DNA of 14,425 nt, taken from NCBI GenBank assembly GCA_038224615.1, contig JBBRFH010000061.1:1-14425 (forward strand), read 5' to 3'. Under the pieces are notes generated by a model, which was not told the origin of the DNA, searched no databases, and worked only from the letters and a program-made list of their open reading frames with translations. Position 1 is the first letter of the stretch. Every line of letters starts with the position of its first letter. The translations under genes were made by a program, and so were the position numbers. Shown one piece after another: positions 6,608-12,981 of this stretch. This DNA is from JBBRFH01 sp038224615. GTDB lineage: Bacteria; Planctomycetota; Phycisphaerae; Tepidisphaerales; Tepidisphaeraceae.

Positions 6608-8338
6608 ATGGCACTCACCAGCGCACTGTTCACCGGCCTCTCGGGACTGAACGTCAATCAGACCCGCCTGAACGTCACCGGCAATAACATCGCCAACGCG
6701 AACACGGTGGCCTACAAGTCCTCACGGGCGCTGTTCGCGCCGCAGTTCTACATCACCGATGCCGCCGGCGGTCCGCCGAACGCAACATTCGGCGGGGAAA
6801 ACCCGTCGCAGCGTGGCCTGGGCGCGACTGTCGCCGCGATCGAGAAGGATTTCACGCAAGGCGCAATGGAAACCACGGGTAAGAACACCGATCTCGCTAT
6901 CGACGGCGAAGGGTTTTTCATCGTCGAAGGGGACAAGCGCGCCTTCACCCGGGACGGCTCGTTCGGCCTCAACGCCAATAATGACATCGTCACGTCCAGC
7001 GGCGACTACGTTATGGGTTACAAGTCCGACACCAACGGTAACATTATCGCCGGTGCGCTCGAACACCTGAATGTGCCCAGCGATACCAAGTCCGCAGCCA
7101 AGGCGACGACCAACGTCGCGCTGCAGGGCAACCTGAACTCCGATGGCGACGTCGCGGCCGGAGCGAGTGTGCTTTCGACCAAACCGCTGCAGTCGATCAG
7201 CGCCGGCACGCTGTCCGGCACGTCTCTGCTGAGCGACCTGTCACTGGACGGCACCACGCCGCTCTTCGATCCCGCCGCCGCTACGCCCGATGTGCTTACC
7301 CTCGAGGGCGTCAAAGGCGGGCGCACGCTGCCCGCGTTGACGTTCACGCCCGATGCGGCGTCCACGGTCGACGACCTCTGCGACTTCTTCAACCAAGGCA
7401 TGCAGATCAAGACCGATGACCCTCCAACGGGGACGTTCACGCCCGGCGCGGTCTTCGATCCGCTCACCAATTCGATCAAGGTCACCAGCAATGTCGGCAC
7501 CGAGAACGCCATCGCGTTGGGCGGCACCGCATTCAAATCGACCAACCCAAACATGACGATGGGCCTTGGCGCCGACCCCACCAGCAACCCGACCGGCGAG
7601 AGCAGGTTCACCAGCATGGAGGTATACGATTCACTCGGGAACCCCGTGCAGGTCGACGTGACCATGACACTGGCCGAGAAAAGCGATGCCGGCACGAAGT
7701 GGTCGTTCATCGCGACCAGCCCGGACAACACCCGGGCCAAGGATTTCACGCCCGGTGGCGCGGGCGCCACCGATTTCTACGGCGCGATCCTGTCCAGTGG
7801 CGAACTCCAGTTCGACAACAACGGCAAACTCATGAGCAGTAGCGGCACGCAGGTGTCGCTCGACCGCGCCCAAACGGGCGCTGTGCCGACCCAGGCAGTG
7901 GACCTCGATTTTTCGTCGCTTTCTTCGCTCGGCGCACGCGCCAGCGAACTGGTGATGAACGAGCAGGACGGCTACCCGACCGGCATCCTTAACGGCTTCA
8001 GCGTGGGCGGCAACGGCCTCATCACCGCAACTTTTAGCAACGGACAGAATCGCACCATGGGCCAGGTCGCCATCGCCATGTTCGACAACAAGGCGGGCCT
8101 GGTCGACTTAGGCGGAAACAAGTACGTCTCCGGTGCCAACTCGGGCACCCCGATCATCACCGCGCCGACCGAGCAGTCGGCCGGCACGGTGCGGGCCGGG
8201 TCATTGGAACAGAGCAACGTGGATCTCTCGCGGGAGTTCATCAATTTGATCATCAGCAGCACCGGCTTCACCGCCGCCAGCCGGGTGATCACCACGAGCG
8301 ACCAGTTGATTACAGAGCTATTGAACACGAGCCGGTAG
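6608..8338 (+). CDS. flgE: Flagellar hook protein FlgE
   Basis: FlgE polymerises into the hook, the flexible joint between rod and filament, after export by the flagellar type III system. It has 576 residues. The N-terminal rod/hook signature (residues 1-45, with TGLSGLNVNQ and TGNNIANANTVAYK) and the C-terminal domain (about 530-576, with NVDLSREFINLIISSTGFTAASRVI) are the two halves of the coiled core. Between them GFFIVEGD (102-109) belongs to the D1 region, and the FlaE/D2-type segment FTSMEVYDSLGNPVQVDV lies at 334-351. An extra domain of roughly 195-330 makes it longer than E. coli FlgE (about 400). It resembles the hook/flagellin IN-type insert. Cys258 is the only cysteine. The start has GAGG 5 nt upstream. 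It is the first gene of the operon and probably under the sigma-54 promoter. A FlgG-like protein is less likely given the length. Confidence 0.93.
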   Translation: MALTSALFTGLSGLNVNQTRLNVTGNNIANANTVAYKSSRALFAPQFYITDAAGGPPNATFGGENPSQRGLGATVAAIEKDFTQGAMETTGKNTDLAIDGEGFFIVEGDKRAFTRDGSFGLNANNDIVTSSGDYVMGYKSDTNGNIIAGALEHLNVPSDTKSAAKATTNVALQGNLNSDGDVAAGASVLSTKPLQSISAGTLSGTSLLSDLSLDGTTPLFDPAAATPDVLTLEGVKGGRTLPALTFTPDAASTVDDLCDFFNQGMQIKTDDPPTGTFTPGAVFDPLTNSIKVTSNVGTENAIALGGTAFKSTNPNMTMGLGADPTSNPTGESRFTSMEVYDSLGNPVQVDVTMTLAEKSDAGTKWSFIATSPDNTRAKDFTPGGAGATDFYGAILSSGELQFDNNGKLMSSSGTQVSLDRAQTGAVPTQAVDLDFSSLSSLGARASELVMNEQDGYPTGILNGFSVGGNGLITATFSNGQNRTMGQVAIAMFDNKAGLVDLGGNKYVSGANSGTPIITAPTEQSAGTVRAGSLEQSNVDLSREFINLIISSTGFTAASRVITTSDQLITELLNTSR

Positions 8339-8362
8339 GAAGCCCGCTCGGAACGGTTCCCA

Positions 8363-8400
8363 GCCCTCGCGGCAGGTGTTTATTCTGCTGTCGCGAGGGC
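8363..8400 (+). terminator. GC-rich stem-loop after flgE, without T-tract
   Basis: GCCCTCGCG (8363-8371) pairs with CGCGAGGGC (8392-8400). Four further pairs (GCAG with CTGC) follow above a 3-nt bulge, closing a 9-nt loop. It lies 25 nt after the flgE stop codon. The bases after it (ACTTTGAATT) do not form a U-run, so it is either a partial terminator or a 3'-end stabilising structure. Such a structure would help the hook protein be made in excess of the downstream gate proteins. The stem is certain, the function is inference. Confidence 0.5.
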
Positions 8401-8411
8401 ACTTTGAATTC

Positions 8412-8417
8412 GAGGAG
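8412..8417 (+). promoter_or_regulatory. Shine-Dalgarno separated from its start codon by a hairpin
   Basis: GAGGAG is the only strong ribosome binding site before the flbD gene but lies 80 nt from the ATG at 8497. The intervening 71 nt (8418-8488) form a hairpin. With the stem folded, 8 nt (8489-8496) remain between the Shine-Dalgarno and the AUG, which is a normal spacing. The nearest linear ATG (8423) opens a frame of only four codons. Confidence 0.55.
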
Positions 8418-8488
8418 AGTCGATGGTTGATGGTTGATAGTCGATAGCAAATGCCTGGCTATCGACTATCAACTATTGGCTATCGACT
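8418..8488 (+). repeat. Heptad hairpin, 31-bp RNA stem, in the flbD leader
   Basis: Arms 8418-8448 and 8458-8488 align over 31 positions without gaps. Twenty-six are Watson-Crick pairs, and all five others are G-U pairs in the plus-strand RNA, so the whole stem can pair. The inner 16 bp (GTTGATAGTCGATAGC, 8433-8448) are perfect. The loop is AAATGCCTG (8449-8457). The arms are made of 7-bp units such as GTTGATA and GTCGATA. The same core and a similar loop (AGATGCCTTC) recur before fliR at 12071-12140, so this is a dispersed family. Confidence 0.88.
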
Positions 8489-8496
8489 GCCGAACT

Positions 8497-8691
8497 ATGA
8501 TCCAACTCACTCGCCTCAACGGCAGCCCGTTTATTGTGAACGCTGACAAAATCAAGTACGTCGAGCAGACGCCGGACACGGTGATCTGTTGCGATACCGG
8601 CGAGAAGCTGATGGTGAAGGAGACCATGACCGAGGTCATCCGCCGCGCCATCGACTACGCGCGGCTGGTGCGGCGTCCGATAACGGACTAA
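8497..8691 (+). CDS. flbD: FlbD family flagellar protein
   Basis: This is a 64-residue protein of the small FlbD family often encoded next to flgE. Its exact role is not firmly known. It is not the unrelated Caulobacter transcription factor of the same name. The sequence shows the family pattern: MIQLTRLNG, FIVNADKIKYVEQTPDTVI, then TGEKLMVKETMTEVIRRAIDY, ending in a short basic tail. The start at 8497 is chosen because homology begins there. An in-frame TTG at 8434 would add 21 residues encoded by the hairpin repeat, which is unlikely. No linear Shine-Dalgarno precedes it (see the hairpin at 8418-8488). The gene lies between flgE and fliL, where motA and motB often follow in other bacteria. 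Confidence 0.85.
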   Translation: MIQLTRLNGSPFIVNADKIKYVEQTPDTVICCDTGEKLMVKETMTEVIRRAIDYARLVRRPITD

Positions 8692-8755
8692 TCGCGATCT
8701 ATGGCGTTTCTCTAGCCGATAACTTTCGTGGAGACAGCACGAAAGGACGCTGGCA

Positions 8756-9442
8756 ATGGCTGCTGAAAAGGCCGAAAAGAAAAAAGACGACGCCAAGGAC
8801 GCGGGTCATGGCGAGGACAAGAAGGCCGCCGCCAAAGGCGGGATCATGGCGCTGCTGACCAAGCTGCCGGTCCTGCTGGGCGGGGCGATGGCGATCGAGG
8901 CCGTCGTGCTGCTGGTCGGCGTTAAGCTGCTCTCGGGAGGCCCGGCGAAGACCGAAGCGGCCGAGGTCAGCCTCGAACACGGGACCGAAGCCTCAACCAG
9001 CGAAGGCGGCACGGAGGCCCCGAAAGCCGAGGGAGGCCATGGCGAAGCCGCCAAAACCGGTGGCGGCCACGGCGATGCCGCCGCTGCACCGGCGGGCGAC
9101 AAGGTCGATCCGAAGAAAGTCTACGAAGTCTCGGTCGTCGAATTCCGCGCCCCCAATAAGCGTTCCGGGCGAACTTTCCTGTACGACGTCAGCATCTTTG
9201 CCGTCGTCAAAGGCAAGAACAAGCCGACCCTGGAAAACGCAATTAAGGACCGTGGGGCCTTGCTAAAGGACCGCATTCGTACCATTATTGCGCAGTCCGA
9301 TCCGGAAAAACTCGGTGCCGCCGAGCCTGGATTGGAAACGCTGCGACGTCAGGTGAAGTACCAATTGGAAGAGATCGTCGGCGAAGGTATCGTTGACGAA
9401 GTGCTCGTCCCGCGGTGCATCCCGTTCAGAACGGATTTCTGA
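8756..9442 (+). CDS. fliL: Flagellar basal body-associated protein FliL
   Basis: FliL is a single-pass inner-membrane protein that surrounds the stator near the basal body and supports motor torque. It has 228 residues. The cytoplasmic N-terminus is highly charged (Lys/Asp/Glu/Ala, 1-28), one transmembrane segment spans about 35-58, and a periplasmic low-complexity linker follows (about 60-118, with repeated GGHGEAA-like words). The conserved FliL domain spans about 121-228, with VYEVSVVEFRAPN, RTFLYDVSIFAVVKG, LKDRIRTIIAQ and the C-terminal VDEVLVPRCIPFRTDF. AAGGA at 8743-8747, 8 nt upstream, supports the start. The linker is longer than usual for the family. FliL precedes FliN directly, whereas fliM commonly lies between them. 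Confidence 0.88.
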   Translation: MAAEKAEKKKDDAKDAGHGEDKKAAAKGGIMALLTKLPVLLGGAMAIEAVVLLVGVKLLSGGPAKTEAAEVSLEHGTEASTSEGGTEAPKAEGGHGEAAKTGGGHGDAAAAPAGDKVDPKKVYEVSVVEFRAPNKRSGRTFLYDVSIFAVVKGKNKPTLENAIKDRGALLKDRIRTIIAQSDPEKLGAAEPGLETLRRQVKYQLEEIVGEGIVDEVLVPRCIPFRTDF

Positions 9443-9501
9443 TCGGGCTTCACCAGCCTTCGCAGCGGCACGTGCAACCTGTGTACGACGGCCGCCGCGC
9501 C

Positions 9502-9506
9502 AAGGA
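9502..9506 (+). promoter_or_regulatory. Ribosome binding site that decides the fliN start
   Basis: AAGGA lies 8 nt before the ATG at 9515. An in-frame ATG at 9506 overlaps this site and therefore cannot be served by it, so the later start is preferred. Confidence 0.65.
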
Positions 9507-9514
9507 TGGTGAGC

Positions 9515-10183
9515 ATGGCTGACGATAAACCCCCGGAAAAGCCACTCGATCAGAGCGGCATCGACGCACTCGCAGATGAACTGCTCAAGATGGGCAGCTT
9601 CGGTGACGTAGCCGGTTCCTCGCAAAACCCGCCGCCTTCAAACGCCGCCCCGTTTACGCCCGATCTCGCAGAGCTCGAGGCGTTGCTCAAGCAGGCGACT
9701 TTCGACGACGCCAGCACGTCGGTTGCCGCCGCCAAGAACGCGGTCGATGACATCACTGCGCAGATTTTTGCCGAAGCCGATGCCGCCGAAAGGGCCCAGC
9801 AGACGCAACGGCCGACTCCCGCGCTGTCGCCGGGGATGGGCATCCAGATGCCCGTGCAGTCGAACGCACCACTGCCTTCGACAATGCCCTTCGATCTGCC
9901 CGCGTTCCAGCAGGCGATCAGCGACGCCCAGGCCAGCAGCATCGACCTGCTCCGCGACGTCGACCTCAACGTCAAGATCGAACTCGGCCGCAGCCGGATG
10001 CTCGTCGAAGACGTGCTGAAGCTCTCCGAGGGCTCGGTCGTCGAACTCGACAAACTCGCCGGCGACCCGGTCGACGTCTTCGTCAACGACCGCCTCGTCG
10101 CCCGCGGCGAAGTGCTGGTGCTCAACGACAACTTCTGCGTCCGCGTCAATGAAATCGTCGCGACGGCGCGAGAAGAGGTATAG
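9515..10183 (+). CDS. fliN: Flagellar motor switch protein FliN with long N-terminal extension
   Basis: FliN forms the lower ring of the cytoplasmic C-ring and helps dock export substrates. It has 222 residues against about 137 in E. coli. The C-terminal SpoA/FliN domain spans about 145-222, with LRDVDLNVKIELGRSRM, VLKLSEGSVVELDKLAGDPV and the end VNDRLVARGEVLVLNDNFCVRVNEIV. The first 140 residues are an Ala/Pro/Gln-rich extension. It contains LDQSGIDALA (11-20), 6 of 10 identical to the CheY-binding peptide LSQAEIDALL of FliM, and a second related word LAELEALLKQ (51-60). This recalls FliY/FliN proteins that bind CheY or carry extra domains, although no CheC-type domain is visible. The start is set by AAGGA at 9502-9506. 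fliM is not present next to it. Confidence 0.9.
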   Translation: MADDKPPEKPLDQSGIDALADELLKMGSFGDVAGSSQNPPPSNAAPFTPDLAELEALLKQATFDDASTSVAAAKNAVDDITAQIFAEADAAERAQQTQRPTPALSPGMGIQMPVQSNAPLPSTMPFDLPAFQQAISDAQASSIDLLRDVDLNVKIELGRSRMLVEDVLKLSEGSVVELDKLAGDPVDVFVNDRLVARGEVLVLNDNFCVRVNEIVATAREEV

Positions 10184-10187
10184 CTCC

Positions 10188-10859
10188 ATGACCGGCCACG
10201 TTCTTCGATACATGGTCGTGGCGGTACTGAGCGTGACGGCGTTCGCGCCGGCGCAATCAGCGACTCAGCCGGCTCCCGCGCCATTGACGAGCGTGTACGA
10301 CGGCCAGTTGATCAAACGCAGCCGTACCGCTTCGGCCGACCCGAAATCGCCGGCGTTGAGCGTGTCGCCGGCGTCCAACCTCGACTGGCAGCGACTGGCG
10401 ATCGCGATGGGGATCGTCATCGGGCTGATCCTGCTGCTTCGCTACGGCATGCTCCGCCTTTTCCCCGGCGGGCGCGTCGGGAAGGGAACCGGGGCCGTCC
10501 GCGTCATCGCCCGCACGGCGATCGCGCCGCGGCAGCAAGTGATGCTCCTGCAGGTCGGCCGACGCGTTGTCGTCGTCGGCGACAGCGGCGGGGCACTTAC
10601 CAGCCTCGCCCAGATCGACGATCCGGACGAAGTGGCGTCACTGCTCGGCCAGATCGAAAACGCCGAAGTCGCCTCGCCCGTATCGGCGTCGCGATTCAAG
10701 GCCATGTTCAACCGTCAGCAGCAGACATTCGAGGAGCCGCAGCCCGAACAGGAACCCGATTCCGTCGAGCCACCGCCCGCCGAAGTGGCGAATGCGCAAG
10801 AGGAAATCAGCGGGTTGATCGATCGCATGCGAAGTTTGACGAAGACGATTCGTCAGTGA
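10188..10859 (+). CDS. fliO: Flagellar biosynthetic protein FliO
   Basis: FliO assists assembly of the FliP ring of the flagellar export gate. It has 223 residues. A probable signal peptide (1-24, ending PAQSA) is followed by a periplasmic stretch, a transmembrane helix (about 69-88) and a cytoplasmic FliO domain (about 104-155). That domain contains VRVIARTAIAPRQQVMLLQVGRRVVVVGDS, the typical signature. The tail is Glu/Pro/Gln rich (about 175-200), then a short helical end. The start at 10188 has AAGAGG (10173-10178) 9 nt upstream and lies 4 nt after the fliN stop. A start at 10149 inside fliN is possible but would spoil the signal peptide. Its place directly before fliP supports the call. 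Confidence 0.86.
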   Translation: MTGHVLRYMVVAVLSVTAFAPAQSATQPAPAPLTSVYDGQLIKRSRTASADPKSPALSVSPASNLDWQRLAIAMGIVIGLILLLRYGMLRLFPGGRVGKGTGAVRVIARTAIAPRQQVMLLQVGRRVVVVGDSGGALTSLAQIDDPDEVASLLGQIENAEVASPVSASRFKAMFNRQQQTFEEPQPEQEPDSVEPPPAEVANAQEEISGLIDRMRSLTKTIRQ

Positions 10860-10888
10860 ACCAAACGCGCGGGCAGGATGCCCACGCC

Positions 10889-11692
10889 ATGAAAGCCAAG
10901 AGCATGGATGCTCGAAAACTCACCCTCCTCTGCGCCCTCGGCGTCGCCGCTTCAGCGGCGGTGTGCTCTGCGCAGACTGCGATGACCATCCCTGGGGTTC
11001 CTTCGGTCGGAGTCCCCGACCTCAGCACGCGCGAGAACTTCAGCGCTGCGATGCAGATCATCATCCTGCTCACGGTCCTGAGCCTCGCGCCAGCGATCCT
11101 GATCATGATGACGAGCTTCACGCGCATCGTCATCGTGCTGTCGCTCTTGCGCCAAGCCATGGGCACGCAGCAGTTGCCACCCAACCAGGTGCTGATCGGG
11201 CTGTCGCTGTTTATGACGTTCCTGGTGATGGGCCCGACCTGGCAGAAAGTGAACGACTCGGCCTTGACGCCATATCTGAACGGGACCATCGAGCAGAAGG
11301 CGGCCTTGGAACGCGCACAGATTCCCCTGCGCGATTTCATGATCAACCAGATCACCAAGGCCGAGAACGAGGAAGACGTCTACATGTTCCACGACTTCGC
11401 CCATCGCGGCGAAGAGAAGCCCAAAGAGATCAAAAGCTGGGATGACATCGGCACCATGACGCTGATTCCCGCGTTCATGCTGAGCGAGTTGAAGACTGCG
11501 TTTTTGATGGGATTCAAGATCTATCTGCCGTTCCTGATCATCGACATGGTCATCAGCGCGATCCTCATCAGTATGGGCATGATGATGCTCCCGCCGGTGT
11601 TGATCTCGCTGCCGTTCAAGCTGTTGCTATTTGTCCTGGTGGACGGATGGCGCTTGATCACCGGCAGCCTGATGAGTAGCTTTGTCACGTGA
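10889..11692 (+). CDS. fliP: Flagellar export gate protein FliP
   Basis: FliP builds, as a pentamer, the core of the export gate through which rod, hook and filament subunits leave the cytoplasm. With this start it has 267 residues. A signal peptide (1-29, ending VCSAQ) precedes the mature protein. Family signatures are MMTSFTRIVIVLSLLRQAMG (about 73-92) with PPNQVLIGLSLF, and the C-terminal block FLIIDMVISAILISMGMMML PP (about 215-236), followed by LPFKLLLFVLVDGW. Three starts are possible: GTG at 10856 overlapping the fliO stop by 4 bp, ATG at 10889 with AGGA 10 nt upstream (preferred), and ATG at 10904 closest to the hydrophobic core of the signal. The overlap suggests translational coupling with fliO in any case. 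Confidence 0.94.
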   Translation: MKAKSMDARKLTLLCALGVAASAAVCSAQTAMTIPGVPSVGVPDLSTRENFSAAMQIIILLTVLSLAPAILIMMTSFTRIVIVLSLLRQAMGTQQLPPNQVLIGLSLFMTFLVMGPTWQKVNDSALTPYLNGTIEQKAALERAQIPLRDFMINQITKAENEEDVYMFHDFAHRGEEKPKEIKSWDDIGTMTLIPAFMLSELKTAFLMGFKIYLPFLIIDMVISAILISMGMMMLPPVLISLPFKLLLFVLVDGWRLITGSLMSSFVT

Positions 11693-11698
11693 ATCCGT

Positions 11699-11720
11699 GT
11701 GCGGCAAGGATTGCCCGCAC
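11699..11720 (+). other. Short hairpin between fliP and fliQ
   Basis: GTGCGGCAA pairs with TTGCCCGCAC around a GGA loop, with one bulged base. It begins 6 nt after the fliP stop codon in an 82-bp spacer. No T-run follows, so it is not a clear terminator. It may mark a processing or attenuation point. Confidence 0.4.
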
Positions 11721-11774
11721 GTTTCACAGTTCAACCCGTGTCGTAACCGGCGCGCACTCAAGGATGGGTGTCTC

Positions 11775-12035
11775 ATGACGGTCGAAACCGCTTCCGAAGT
11801 CGTTCGCGACACGCTCATACTCACACTGATTATCGCTGCGCCGATGCTCCTGGTGGGGATGATCGTCGGCATCTTCGTCTCGCTGGTGCAGGCGGTGACG
11901 CAGATCCAGGAACAGACGCTGGCGTTCGTCCCCAAGCTCGCCGCGATGATCATCGCTGCGATCCTGTTCATGCCGTGGATCGAGCAGCGATTGCGCGAAT
12001 ACGCCAGCACCGTTTTTACGTCCATCGGACAATGA
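11775..12035 (+). CDS. fliQ: Flagellar export gate protein FliQ
   Basis: FliQ is the small export-gate subunit that packs around the FliP/FliR core. It has 86 residues, close to the usual 89. Two transmembrane hairpin segments (about 13-36 and 50-68) flank the conserved loop VQAVTQIQEQTLAFVPKL (about 38-55). The end WIEQRLREYASTVFTSI is typical. The chosen ATG matches where family homology begins. AAGGA at 11760-11764 lies 10 nt upstream. A TTG at 11682, overlapping fliP, would add 31 Cys- and Arg-rich residues not expected in FliQ. The stop codon is at the base of the large hairpin before fliR. Confidence 0.92.
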   Translation: MTVETASEVVRDTLILTLIIAAPMLLVGMIVGIFVSLVQAVTQIQEQTLAFVPKLAAMIIAAILFMPWIEQRLREYASTVFTSIGQ

Positions 12036-12182
12036 CGAGTGTTGCGTGATGAGTGTTGCGTGGGAAGAAGGTCGATCGTTGAGAGTCGATAGTCGATAGC
12101 AGATGCCTTCGCTATCGACCATCAACGATGGACGATCGACTGATTCCTCTTCTCACGTCACACGCATCACGCCACACGCATC
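12034..12182 (+). repeat. Large nested heptad hairpin filling the fliQ-fliR spacer
   Basis: The outer arms 12034-12070 and 12146-12182 match at 29 of 37 positions plus two G-U pairs. They are built of 7-bp units such as GTGTTGC, GTGATGA, CACGCAT and CACGCCA. The inner arms 12071-12100 and 12111-12140 match at 24 of 30 plus one G-U, with the core AGTCGATAGC and the loop AGATGCCTTC. The inner part belongs to the same family as 8418-8488. The outer part resembles 4725-4803. The structure begins within the fliQ stop codon (12033-12035) and ends 5 nt before the fliR ATG. Confidence 0.85.
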
Positions 12183-12186
12183 GCCC

Positions 12187-12981
12187 ATGCAACTCGAAGG
12201 CCTGCTCAACTTCATTCCCGCGTTCGTCCTGGCCTTCTTCAGGCTTGCAGGGCTGATGCTGACGTCGCCGCTGTTCGGCTCGGCCAAGGTGCCCAAGCGC
12301 GTCAAGGTGCTGTTCGCCTCGGTCGCCACGATGGGCATGATGTCGGCGATTCCGCACGATGTCGTCTTCCCGCCCACGCTCGTCGGACTCACCTTCGCGA
12401 TCGGCGGCGAACTGATCTTCGGCGCGGCGATGGGGTTGATCGTCAGCTTCACTTTCTTCTCCGCGCAGTGGGCCGGCGAGATGATCGGGCAGCAGATCGG
12501 CTTCAACATGTCAGAGGTCTTCGACCCACAGTACGGCCAGGCCGGCTCGTTGGTGGGCGACCTGTACTTCATGCTGGCGCTGGTGATCTTCCTCTCCATC
12601 GGCGGGCACCGCACGCTGATATCGGCCGTCCATGACAGCTTCGTGTCGATCCCGCTGATGTCGCTGACAATGAACGCCGCCCTTTTTGACACGTTCGTCG
12701 GCCTGTTCACCACCGCGACCACACTGGCGATGCGACTGGCGGCGCCGATGTTCTGCACCATGCTGGTGGTCGATTTGGCGATGGGTTGCCTCGGCAAGGC
12801 GATGCCGCAGTTCAACATCATGACCGCCGGCCTGCCGATGCGGGCGATCGTCGGGCTGCTCGTGCTGTGGGTGGGCGTTTCGCACACCGGGCAGGTGCTC
12901 GAAGGCGCGATGATCGGCTCGCTGCAGACGTTCCGCGACCTGTTCACCATGCCGATCGGAGGCACCGCCCATGGCGGATGA
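12187..12981 (+). CDS. fliR: Flagellar export gate protein FliR
   Basis: FliR completes the FliP5-FliQ4-FliR1 export gate core in the inner membrane. It has 264 residues, the normal length, with about six hydrophobic segments. Family landmarks are the N-terminal FIPAFVLAFFRLAGLMLTSP (10-28), SFTFFSAQWAGEMIGQQIGF (87-106), the IGGH at about 138-141 and LGKAMPQFNIMTAGLPMR (202-219). The start at 12187 is chosen because homology begins there. An in-frame ATG at 12103 lies in the loop of the upstream hairpin and would add 28 Ser/Thr/Arg-rich residues encoded by the repeat. No Shine-Dalgarno precedes 12187, so initiation probably relies on coupling to fliQ translation across the hairpin. The gene overlaps flhB by 11 bp. 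Confidence 0.94.
   Translation: MQLEGLLNFIPAFVLAFFRLAGLMLTSPLFGSAKVPKRVKVLFASVATMGMMSAIPHDVVFPPTLVGLTFAIGGELIFGAAMGLIVSFTFFSAQWAGEMIGQQIGFNMSEVFDPQYGQAGSLVGDLYFMLALVIFLSIGGHRTLISAVHDSFVSIPLMSLTMNAALFDTFVGLFTTATTLAMRLAAPMFCTMLVVDLAMGCLGKAMPQFNIMTAGLPMRAIVGLLVLWVGVSHTGQVLEGAMIGSLQTFRDLFTMPIGGTAHGG

Noticed and set aside
8434..8496. Upstream TTG start extending FlbD by 21 residues
   Set aside because: The added residues are the hairpin repeat in translation. Family homology begins at the ATG at 8497.
12103..12186. Upstream ATG extending FliR by 28 residues
   Set aside because: This ATG lies in the hairpin loop, and the added residues are the repeat arms in translation, unlike any FliR N-terminus I know.
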